Below, one piece after another: positions 1 through 6,383 of a DNA stretch of 6,383 nt (position 1 is its first letter; every line of letters starts with the position of its first letter). The position numbers and the translations under genes were made by a program. Below the pieces are notes generated by a model. The model saw nothing but the letters and a program-made list of their open reading frames with translations. It was not told the DNA's origin and did no database searches. Source of the DNA: Deltaproteobacteria bacterium (GTDB lineage Bacteria > JAUYMQ01); contig JAUYMQ010000487.1 in assembly GCA_030698575.1 (NCBI GenBank), positions 1 through 6,383 on the forward strand, in the 5' to 3' direction.

Positions 1-1
1 C

Positions 2-370
2 GCCGAGCGCGGCGGCAAAATCATTGCCGGCACGATGAACCTGCGCGACGACGAGGCCCTCTACGGCCGCTACTGGGGCGCCTTCGAGCAGCATCGGTTC
101 CTGCACTTCAACGTCTGCTACTACGCCTCGATCGAGGCGTGTATCTCGCGCGGGCTCTCGCGCTTCGAGGCGGGCGCGGGCGGCGACTTCAAGCAGCTCC
201 GCGGGCTCGATCCCGAATTCACCACCAGCATGCACTTCATCGCCGACGACCGATTCCGCGCCGCCCTCGACACACACCTGGAACGCGAGCGCGCATCGGT
301 GCGCGAATTCCGCGAACGCCTCCGGACCGACCGCAGCCAGTTCCGCAGCGTCCGCCGCCCCGGCGGATGA
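2..370 (+). CDS. COG3146/DUF482 family protein, GNAT-like (5' truncated by window)
   Basis: This is the last 122 codons of a gene whose start lies left of the window; the frame is open from base 2 and ends at TGA 368-370. The fragment resembles the C-terminal part of the COG3146 (DUF482, 'peptidogalycan biosynthesis') family, a GNAT/FemAB-like acyltransferase-fold group of roughly 380-400 residues. Family-typical stretches are LYGRYWGAFE, LHFNVCYYASIEACISRGL and the following RFEAGAGGDFKQLRG, then a FIADDRFRAAL segment and a charged C-terminal helix rich in Arg and Glu (LERERASVREFRERL). The substrate is not established for most of the family; an acyl or aminoacyl transfer role is inferred from the fold. 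The usual EPGAQGEHK-type core is here EAGAGGDFK, so this is a somewhat diverged member. It converges on clpA and is probably transcribed independently of it. Family assignment is fairly sure; function is not. Confidence 0.75.
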   Translation, partial: AERGGKIIAGTMNLRDDEALYGRYWGAFEQHRFLHFNVCYYASIEACISRGLSRFEAGAGGDFKQLRGLDPEFTTSMHFIADDRFRAALDTHLERERASVREFRERLRTDRSQFRSVRRPGG

Positions 371-378
371 GCGCCCCC

Positions 379-466
379 TGTCATTGCGAGGAGCGAAGCG
401 ACGAAGCAATCCCCCGTGCGCGCAAGGGATTGCTTCGTCGGGCCTGCGGCCCTCCTCGCAATGACA
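379..466. repeat. dispersed palindromic hairpin repeat (CATTGCGAGGAG type)
   Basis: The element is an 88-bp inverted repeat between two convergent genes. The outer arms pair perfectly: TGTCATTGCGAGGAG (379-393) with 452-466, and CGACGAAGCAATCCC (399-413) with 426-440. The apical loop is 414-425. The middle of the arms does not match: the left arm has 5 nt (CGAAG, 394-398), whereas the right arm has 11 nt (441-451), which form their own small hairpin (GGGCC-TGC-GGCCC, 440-452). From general knowledge, this motif is a widely dispersed non-coding repeat in many proteobacterial genomes, and it is often mistranslated as CHCEERSDEAI-like hypothetical proteins. Its position suggests it can also stop or stabilise transcripts from both flanking genes. 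There is no clear U-run, so classical intrinsic termination is uncertain. It encodes nothing. Confidence 0.85.
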
Positions 467-480
467 TGCGTGACCGGAAG

Positions 481-2759
<2,279 letters not shown>

Positions 2760-2763
<4 letters not shown>

Positions 2764-3086
2764 GCCTCCTCCAGGGTGCACTTCAAGGGGTAATCGTTCT
2801 CTTCCGCCAGCGCGTGGACCTGAGCGACCTTCGTCTCGGCTATCTCGTGGGTATAGACCCCCGCGATACCGATCCCCCGCTTGTGAATGTGCAGCATGAT
2901 CTGCACCGCCTCGGCCTGGGGCTTGTCGAAGACGCTCTGCAGGATCATCACCACGAACTCCATGGTGGTGTAGTCGTCGTTGTGGAGGATCACCTTGTAC
3001 AGGGGCGGCCGCGCGAGTTTCTTCTTTCGCTCGGTCACGACCCCGAGGTCATCCTGGCGACTCGGATCTTCGCGCCGCTGGCTCAT
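2760..3086 (-). CDS. clpS: ATP-dependent Clp protease adaptor protein ClpS
   Basis: This is a 108-residue cytoplasmic adaptor; E. coli ClpS has 106. Known for the family: ClpS binds N-degron substrates with bulky N-terminal residues and hands them to the ClpA N-domain. The N-terminal 25 or so residues are polar and disordered-looking (MSQRREDPSR onward), as expected of the extension that inhibits or engages ClpA. The folded core begins at PPLYKVILHNDDYT. The N-degron pocket residues are visible: N36-D37-D38, T40 and M42, and the conserved His in IHKRG (H68). The VYTHEIAETKV and C-terminal LKCTLEEA motifs are also conserved. The start is ATG 3084-3086. No strong Shine-Dalgarno precedes it, and upstream in-frame codons lack ClpS similarity. 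The gene lies directly upstream of clpA and overlaps it by 4 nt. This order makes a dedicated adaptor-unfoldase operon, presumably transcribed from the 3087-3318 gap. Identification is secure. Confidence 0.96.
2765..2772 (-). promoter_or_regulatory. Shine-Dalgarno of clpA inside the clpS 3' end
   Basis: The minus strand reads GGAGGAGG immediately before the GTG at 2763-2761, inside the last clpS codons (Leu-Glu-Glu-Ala). Taking GGAGG at 2772-2768 gives a 4-nt spacer, which is short but usable. Together with the GTGA overlap (2763-2760), this points to translational coupling: ribosomes finishing clpS can restart on clpA. It also favours GTG 2763 over the in-frame GTG at 2781. Confidence 0.65.
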
Positions 3087-3105
3087 GCTTTGAATTCTAG
3101 GGCGG

Positions 3106-3121
3106 TGGCACTTGGGGCGCA
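3106..3121 (+). promoter_or_regulatory. candidate sigma-54 (-24/-12) promoter element before the PEP-CTERM gene
   Basis: The plus strand reads TGGCAC (3106-3111), then TTGGGGC, then GCA (3119-3121). This gives the invariant GG-N10-GC spacing of RpoN promoters and a perfect TGGCAC -24 box. The -12 box is GCGCA rather than TTGCA, so the match is partial. The predicted start is near 3132, leaving a leader of about 185 nt before the ATG at 3319. PEP-CTERM genes are known in some species to depend on RpoN and the PrsK/PrsR two-component system, which makes the placement suggestive. I see no convincing sigma-70 -35/-10 pair on this strand. The match could be chance in GC-rich DNA. Confidence 0.35.
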
Positions 3122-3302
3122 ACGGGCTTTTCCTCCAATTCCCTACGGTTCTCCATAGTTTATCGGCCCGCGGGCGGTTCTCCTCAAGGGACGCGCGTTC
3201 AACCCCTTTCGACACCGGGTCAAGTATTTCCCCACTTATCGAACAGGTGGTTCCCGAAGCCCCCTCTGGCGCCAGCGCCACTCCGCTGTTCGGGGTCCGC
3301 TC

Positions 3303-3307
3303 GGAGG
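3303..3307 (+). promoter_or_regulatory. ribosome binding site for the PEP-CTERM gene
   Basis: GGAGG sits 11 nt before the ATG at 3319-3321. The spacing is slightly long, but this is the only good Shine-Dalgarno near the start. It supports ATG 3319, where a textbook signal peptide begins, over upstream in-frame ATGs such as 3112, whose translation looks non-coding. Confidence 0.6.
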
Positions 3308-3318
3308 CGGGATTTCAC

Positions 3319-4305
3319 ATGAAGTTTCCCGGCCTGAAAGTCGCGCGGCCCTGCGCGCGCATCGTGTTCCTGCTGTTCGCGGCGCTCATCTCGGCGAACG
3401 CCCCTCCCGCTCGCGCAGAAATCACCGCCCGCGAGGGCGCCCCCGGGCCCAAGGTCATCCACGCGTCATGTGGCGACTGCGCCGGGATCGCAGGGCGCAT
3501 GGACTCCATCACAGGCTCGCCGCTCACTGGCTTCACGACCGGAATGCCTGGCCTCGAACCGCGCCGCGCGCTCCTGGACGCGGTCGGCGATCTCGGCTTC
3601 GGACCCGACGGGCATCTTTACCTGCTGGTGAGCTTCGGTTTCGGATTCAACTCGGCGCTGCTGCGCTACGACCCGGCCACCCGGGTCTTCCATCAGGTAG
3701 CGGCCTCTCCCGGTCTCCAGGGTGAGGTTCGCACCGCTCTCCGGCTCGGTGCCGACGGGAACACCTATCTTTCGGGGTCCGTCAACGGCGTGAACGGGCT
3801 CATCCGGATCAGGGATCTCGCAACCGGCATGCCGCTCTCATCGGCGCCCAGCGTCACCTTCGGGCCGGACCATCGCGGGGCACTCGATTCCCTCGGCGCA
3901 GGCGCCGACGGGCTGCTAGACCTTCCCTACAAAGACGTCTTCTTTCGGTTTGATCGTGAGGCTCGCCTCTGGCTGACGCCCGTGAGCACGGCGCCGGCGG
4001 GACCGGCGATGAAGAACTGGACCTTCGCCCTGGGGCCCGACGGGGCTCTTTACGCGGAGTTCCGGGGCGAGAGCGGCGTCTTTCGCTTCGACGCGGAAAC
4101 CGGCGAATTTCTTGGCCGCTTCGATCTCGATGAAGCCGCCGCGAGCAACATCGGCGTCGCAAGCCGTGGCGCCGTCGCCATCCCGGAACCCGCTACTTTT
4201 CTCCTGCTGGCAGCCGGATGGACAGGGCTGCTGTTTCGCCGGTCCCACGACGCACGTTCCGCGTGGCATCGCCGGCACGCCTGCCCTCCGACCCCGGTGG
4301 GTTAG
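3319..4305 (+). CDS. PEP-CTERM sorting domain protein with beta-propeller-like repeats
   Basis: This is a 328-residue secreted protein. Residues 1-33 form a signal peptide: basic start, hydrophobic core IVFLLFAALI, and a predicted cut after ARA (33/34). Residues 51-54 are a CGDC motif. About four propeller-like repeats follow, spaced roughly 45-50 residues: LGFGPDGHLYLL with LLRYDPATRVF (92-124), LRLGADGNTYLSG with LIRIRDLATG (141-170), a weaker GAGADGLLDL with FFRFDREARLW (193-218), and FALGPDGALYAEF with GVFRFDAETGEF (236-264). They resemble NHL/SMP-30/Vgb-type blades, but four is few for a closed ring. The C-terminus has a PEP-CTERM signal: IPEPAT (288-293), a hydrophobic segment to about 306 and RR (307-308). 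Known for the class: exosortase (EpsH/XrtA) recognises this tripartite tail in the inner membrane, usually in exopolysaccharide producers. The substrate and role are unknown. Unusually, 20 residues follow the RR cluster, where most such proteins end within a few. It converges on bioB across a terminator. Confidence 0.88.
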   Translation: MKFPGLKVARPCARIVFLLFAALISANAPPARAEITAREGAPGPKVIHASCGDCAGIAGRMDSITGSPLTGFTTGMPGLEPRRALLDAVGDLGFGPDGHLYLLVSFGFGFNSALLRYDPATRVFHQVAASPGLQGEVRTALRLGADGNTYLSGSVNGVNGLIRIRDLATGMPLSSAPSVTFGPDHRGALDSLGAGADGLLDLPYKDVFFRFDREARLWLTPVSTAPAGPAMKNWTFALGPDGALYAEFRGESGVFRFDAETGEFLGRFDLDEAAASNIGVASRGAVAIPEPATFLLLAAGWTGLLFRRSHDARSAWHRRHACPPTPVG

Positions 4306-4318
4306 CCGGCCCCAACAT

Positions 4319-4349
4319 GAAAGCCCCGGCGTTCGGCCGGGGCCCTTTC
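4319..4349. terminator. bidirectional intrinsic terminator between the PEP-CTERM gene and bioB
   Basis: A GC-rich stem pairs GCCCCGGC (4323-4330) with GCCGGGGC (4336-4343) across a 5-nt GTTCG loop. Flanking AAA (4320-4322) and TTT (4346-4348) can extend the pairing around a 2-nt CC bulge. The hairpin lies 14 nt after the PEP-CTERM stop and 43 nt after the bioB stop, so it can serve both convergent transcripts. The U-tracts are only three long on each side, so strength is uncertain. Confidence 0.65.
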
Positions 4350-4391
4350 CGTCACGAATCGATCGATCGGGCGATCCCGCGGGCAATCCCC

Positions 4392-5513
4392 TCAGCGATC
4401 CACGCCCCGCCCCTCGGGCCGGCGGATCGACGGCTTCAGGATCTCGTCGCCCCCCTCCAGGCGGAACTGCACGAGTTCCGCATCCTTTCCTCCACCGCCC
4501 TCTTCCAGAAATGCCCGGCCGTCGTGATCGCTGTTGCCGTCGACCTCGAAGCCGGCGTCGCGGATCATGCGGTAGGTGTCGCGGATCGAGTCGCCGCGCG
4601 TCGTGAGATAGCCCTCGACGAAGAGCGAGTTTGCCGGATAGAGCGCCATCACGCCAAGCGAGCGCAGATGCCCTTCCCGGCCGCCCGCGGCGCGGATCTC
4701 GGCGCCCGGATTCACGAGGCGCATCATGCAGAGCGTTCTGAGGCAGCGCTCCGGGGTCAGTGAATCGTCGCGCTGGACGGGGTTCCCCTCGATCGGGATG
4801 AGAAAGTTCACGGGGATTGAGGGCACCCGCAGCTCGCGCAGCTTGAAGGCCACTTCGACGAGATCGTCGCTCTTCTCTCCCATCCCCATGATGAGGCCGC
4901 TGCAACTTCCGATGCCGTGCCGCGCGGCGGCCTCGAGGGTGGCCACCCGTTCAGCGTAGGTATGCGTCGAGCAGATGGCCGGGTAGTGCGATTCGCTCGT
5001 GTTGAGATTGTGATTGAGTCGGTCGAGTCCCGCCTCGGCGAGGATGCCCGCCTGCTCGTCGCCCATGATCCCTACCGACAGGCAGGTGCGCAGGTTGTAG
5101 CGCGACTTTACCGTGCTGATGATGCCGGCCAGCTTGCGCGCGTGCTCCACCGTCGGGCCGCGGCCGGAGAGCACCATGCAGTAGCGTGAGGCCCCCGCTT
5201 TCCAGGCGGCCTCGGCCTCGGCCAGGATCTCGTCGTCGGACTTCATCGGGTATTTGCGGATCGACGCGGTGGAGTTCTTCGACTGCGAGCAGTAACCGCA
5301 GTCCTCGGGGCAGAGCCCGTTCTGCACGTTGTTAAGGATGTGAACCATGACCTTCCGCCCGAAGTGCTTCTGCCGGGGCTGGAAGGCGGCGTGCAGGAGC
5401 GGGAGGAGCGCGACCTCGTCGCCCTCGAGGAGCCAGCGCGCCTCGTCGAGCGTGGGGGGGATATCGTCGAGCGCGCGCTCGGCAAGCTTCTCGTAGAGGG
5501 CGAGGCGGTCCAT
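4392..5513 (-). CDS. bioB: biotin synthase BioB
   Basis: This is a 373-residue radical-SAM enzyme that inserts sulfur into dethiobiotin, the last step of biotin synthesis, in the cytoplasm. The [4Fe-4S]/SAM cluster motif CPEDCGYC supplies C68, C72 and C75. The auxiliary [2Fe-2S] ligands are all recognisable: C112 (RYCM), C144 (LRTC), C204 (GSCSG) and R274 (EIRAAGGRE), equivalent to E. coli C97, C128, C188 and R260. The substrate/SAM motif reads LNHNLNTS where E. coli has YNHNLDTS; the N form is common in Bacillus-type BioB. The radical-SAM/TIM-barrel core ends near residue 320, and a polar Gly/Glu/Arg-rich tail of about 45 residues follows, longer than usual (320-350 total). I chose ATG 5513; a longer frame from TTG 5549 would start inside the -35 box and operator. 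There is no Shine-Dalgarno. No other bio gene is adjacent. Regulation is probably by BirA, from the operator at 5543-5574. Confidence 0.96.
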   Translation of the reverse strand: MDRLALYEKLAERALDDIPPTLDEARWLLEGDEVALLPLLHAAFQPRQKHFGRKVMVHILNNVQNGLCPEDCGYCSQSKNSTASIRKYPMKSDDEILAEAEAAWKAGASRYCMVLSGRGPTVEHARKLAGIISTVKSRYNLRTCLSVGIMGDEQAGILAEAGLDRLNHNLNTSESHYPAICSTHTYAERVATLEAAARHGIGSCSGLIMGMGEKSDDLVEVAFKLRELRVPSIPVNFLIPIEGNPVQRDDSLTPERCLRTLCMMRLVNPGAEIRAAGGREGHLRSLGVMALYPANSLFVEGYLTTRGDSIRDTYRMIRDAGFEVDGNSDHDGRAFLEEGGGGKDAELVQFRLEGGDEILKPSIRRPEGRGVDR

Positions 5514-5520
5514 GGCCGGC

Positions 5521-5549
5521 AGGATAAGCGGCGGCCGGGCGGTTGTCAA
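5521..5549 (-). promoter_or_regulatory. sigma-70 promoter of bioB
   Basis: The minus strand has a perfect -35 TTGACA (5549-5544), a 17-bp spacer (5543-5527) and a -10 TATCCT (5526-5521), which matches TATAAT at four of six positions including the key T, A and final T. Seven nucleotides later is the A of the bioB ATG (5513), so transcription should start at or within a base or two of the start codon. This fits the absence of any Shine-Dalgarno. The -35 box lies inside one arm of the inverted repeat at 5543-5574. Confidence 0.7.
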
Positions 5550-5574
5550 TCATTCAACTCGCAAGGGTTGACAA
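5543..5574. promoter_or_regulatory. BirA-type biotin operator upstream of bioB
   Basis: Two 9-bp arms, TTGTCAATC (5543-5551) and GGTTGACAA (5566-5574), are inverted around a 14-nt spacer and match at eight of nine positions. This is the known BirA layout, TTGTnAACC-N14 to N16-GGTTnACAA, found upstream of biotin genes in many bacteria. BirA with biotinyl-AMP binds such sites and blocks transcription. Here the site covers the bioB -35 box, so occupancy should exclude RNA polymerase. The BioR (TTATCTATAA) and BioQ patterns do not fit. Whether the genome encodes a BirA with a DNA-binding domain cannot be seen here. Confidence 0.72.
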
Positions 5575-5578
5575 CCTT

Positions 5579-6383
5579 TCACTTCCGCTTGGGCGGCCCG
5601 GCGAGCGACAGCACCTCGGCGAAAGCGTCCGAGAGGTGCAGCCGGAACTTGTCGTGATCGGGGATCGCCTCGGGGTCCAACGCGATGCCGACCTCGAGGT
5701 GGTCGCGGTAGGAGAGGAGCGCCACCGAGATGGGACACCGCTCCATGATCGGCGCATAAGGAATGATGCGCTCGACCGGCTGGCCCGAGTAGTAGCGGAG
5801 ATCGGGCGTGCCGGGGATGTTCGTGCAGATGAGGTTCACCTTGGTGGTCATCTGCCGGACGAACTCGCGGAACACGAAGCCCGGCGACAGCACCATGGCC
5901 CGCATCAGGAACGGGTAGAGCGCGCCGCGCCGGTCCCGCTTCGCGGCGCCTGTTCGCCCCTGGATGAGTTCGAGGCGGCGGAGGGGATCGGATTCGGCGA
6001 TGGGAAGCTTGATGTTCAGCATGCCGACGCGATTGCCGAGCGTGCTCCGCTCATCATTCGTACGAAGGCTCATGGGCACCATCGCCCGCAGCTCCTCGGT
6101 GTGATGGCCCCGGTGAACGTGGTACCGCCCCACCGCCCCTGAAACGGCGGTCAGCACGAGGTCGTTAATAGTCGCGTCAAGTTCCTTTCGCGCGTGACGG
6201 AGTGCCTGCATCGGCACCGAGCAGTGATCGAGCCGGCGCGAGAGGCCCGAGGCCATCGCGGCGATGGGATCGATGATCTGCTCGGCGTTGATGTCCTCGA
6301 GCATTCCCGCCGCGCCACGGGCGGTTGCCATCGCGCGCCGGAAGGTTTCACCCGGCTTCAGGACGGCGTCGGCGGCGAGCCCG
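5579..6383 (-). CDS. wax ester synthase/diacylglycerol acyltransferase (WS/DGAT) family, C-terminal part
   Basis: This is the last 267 codons of a gene whose start lies right of the window; the frame stays open from TGA 5579-5581 to the right edge. It matches the C-terminal (DUF1298) half of WS/DGAT-family O-acyltransferases, typically 450-480 residues. Recognisable family features are the NDLVLTAVSGAVGRYHVHRG segment, then VPMSLR, LGNRVGMLNIKLP and DPLRRLELIQ, the CTNIPGTPDLRYY motif (SNVPGP in relatives), and a final SVALLSYRDHLEVGIALD stretch. The catalytic HHxxxDG motif belongs to the N-terminal half and is not in view, so activity cannot be judged. Known for the family: acyl-CoA-dependent synthesis of wax esters or triacylglycerol at the membrane and storage granules; many paralogues have other or unknown acceptors. 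The stop is 65 bp upstream of bioB, but the bioB promoter and operator in that gap suggest separate control. Confidence 0.85.
   Translation of the reverse strand, partial: GLAADAVLKPGETFRRAMATARGAAGMLEDINAEQIIDPIAAMASGLSRRLDHCSVPMQALRHARKELDATINDLVLTAVSGAVGRYHVHRGHHTEELRAMVPMSLRTNDERSTLGNRVGMLNIKLPIAESDPLRRLELIQGRTGAAKRDRRGALYPFLMRAMVLSPGFVFREFVRQMTTKVNLICTNIPGTPDLRYYSGQPVERIIPYAPIMERCPISVALLSYRDHLEVGIALDPEAIPDHDKFRLHLSDAFAEVLSLAGPPKRK

Larger units (their letters stand above)
3087..3318. other. divergent intergenic region between clpS and the PEP-CTERM gene
   Basis: This 232-bp gap must carry promoters in both directions. On the plus strand it holds the sigma-54-like element at 3106-3121 and the GGAGG at 3303-3307. 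On the clpS side I find only weak hexamers: TTGAGG (3187-3182) and TAAACT (3163-3158), about 18 bp apart with 4/6 matches each. I therefore do not call a specific clpS promoter. A 10-bp palindrome CTGGCGCCAG lies at 3266-3275. In-frame extensions of both neighbouring genes into this region look non-coding. Confidence 0.5.

Noticed and set aside
3158-3187. Sigma-70 promoter for clpS (TTGAGG and TAAACT on the minus strand)
   Set aside because: Only 4/6 matches in each box and a spacer longer than optimal; not above background in such sequence.
3266-3275. Palindrome CTGGCGCCAG in the divergent intergenic region as an operator
   Set aside because: A single 10-bp GC palindrome with no second copy nearby is expected by chance at this base composition.
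3087-3281. N-terminal extension of clpS to codon 3281
   Set aside because: ClpS proteins are about 100-110 residues. The extra 65 residues resemble no ClpS and occupy the divergent promoter gap.
3112-3318. N-terminal extension of the PEP-CTERM gene to ATG 3112
   Set aside because: The extension would bury the signal peptide (starting at ATG 3319 after GGAGG) about 69 residues into the protein and shows no conserved features.
3916-4905. Minus-strand frame overlapping the 3' end of bioB and antisense to the PEP-CTERM gene
   Set aside because: Arg/Gly/Pro-rich translation with no family resemblance; it reads through the terminator and conflicts with two clear genes.
5514-5549. TTG start for bioB at 5549
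   Set aside because: It lies in the -35 box and operator, upstream of the predicted transcription start; ATG 5513 fits both promoter and homologues.
5543-5574. BioR or BioQ operator interpretation of the bioB upstream repeat
   Set aside because: Half-site sequence and the 14-nt spacer fit BirA; neither TTATCTATAA nor the short TGAAC-N3 palindrome is present.
5543-6142. Plus-strand frame antisense to the WS/DGAT-like gene
   Set aside because: Shadow frame. Its start lies in the BirA-type operator, and the opposite strand encodes a recognised family.

Overview
The window is GC-rich, gene-dense bacterial chromosome. It holds six protein-coding genes: four complete or start-resolved (clpA, clpS, a PEP-CTERM protein gene, bioB) and two cut by the window edges. 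I see no tRNA, rRNA, CRISPR array, insertion sequence or phage gene. The ClpS-ClpA pair, a PEP-CTERM surface protein, a COG3146-type acyltransferase-like protein and a WS/DGAT-family acyltransferase fit a Gram-negative, exosortase-bearing proteobacterial lineage. The ClpA N-domain wording (HCGGEVSLL and similar) reminds me of former Deltaproteobacteria (Desulfobacterota, Myxococcota, Binatota-like groups). That placement is inference only.

Layout from left to right: the 3' end of a COG3146/DUF482-type gene (+, 2-370) meets clpA (-, 481-2763) tail to tail. An 88-bp hairpin of a dispersed repeat family (379-466) fills the gap. clpS (-, 2760-3086) lies directly upstream of clpA and overlaps it by GTGA, so the adaptor and its unfoldase form one translationally coupled operon. 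A 232-bp divergent intergenic region (3087-3318) separates clpS from a secreted beta-propeller-like PEP-CTERM protein gene (+, 3319-4305). It carries a candidate sigma-54 element. A GC-rich bidirectional terminator (4319-4349) separates that gene from the convergent bioB (-, 4392-5513). Upstream of bioB is the 3' part of a WS/DGAT-like acyltransferase gene (-, 5579 to past the right edge).

The most informative non-coding stretch is the 65 bp between the acyltransferase stop and bioB. It contains an 18-position near-perfect inverted repeat with a 14-nt spacer that matches the BirA biotin-operator layout. A perfect TTGACA -35 is embedded in one half-site, followed by a 17-bp spacer, a TATCCT -10 and then the bioB ATG at about +1. 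This reads as biotin-responsive repression of bioB by BirA, with a leaderless or nearly leaderless message.

The genes look like ordinary housekeeping and accessory functions: N-degron proteolysis, biotin synthesis, surface protein sorting and neutral lipid synthesis. I found no convincing undescribed multi-gene system. The items most worth follow-up are the bioB control region, the sigma-54-like site before the PEP-CTERM gene, and the asymmetric repeat hairpin.
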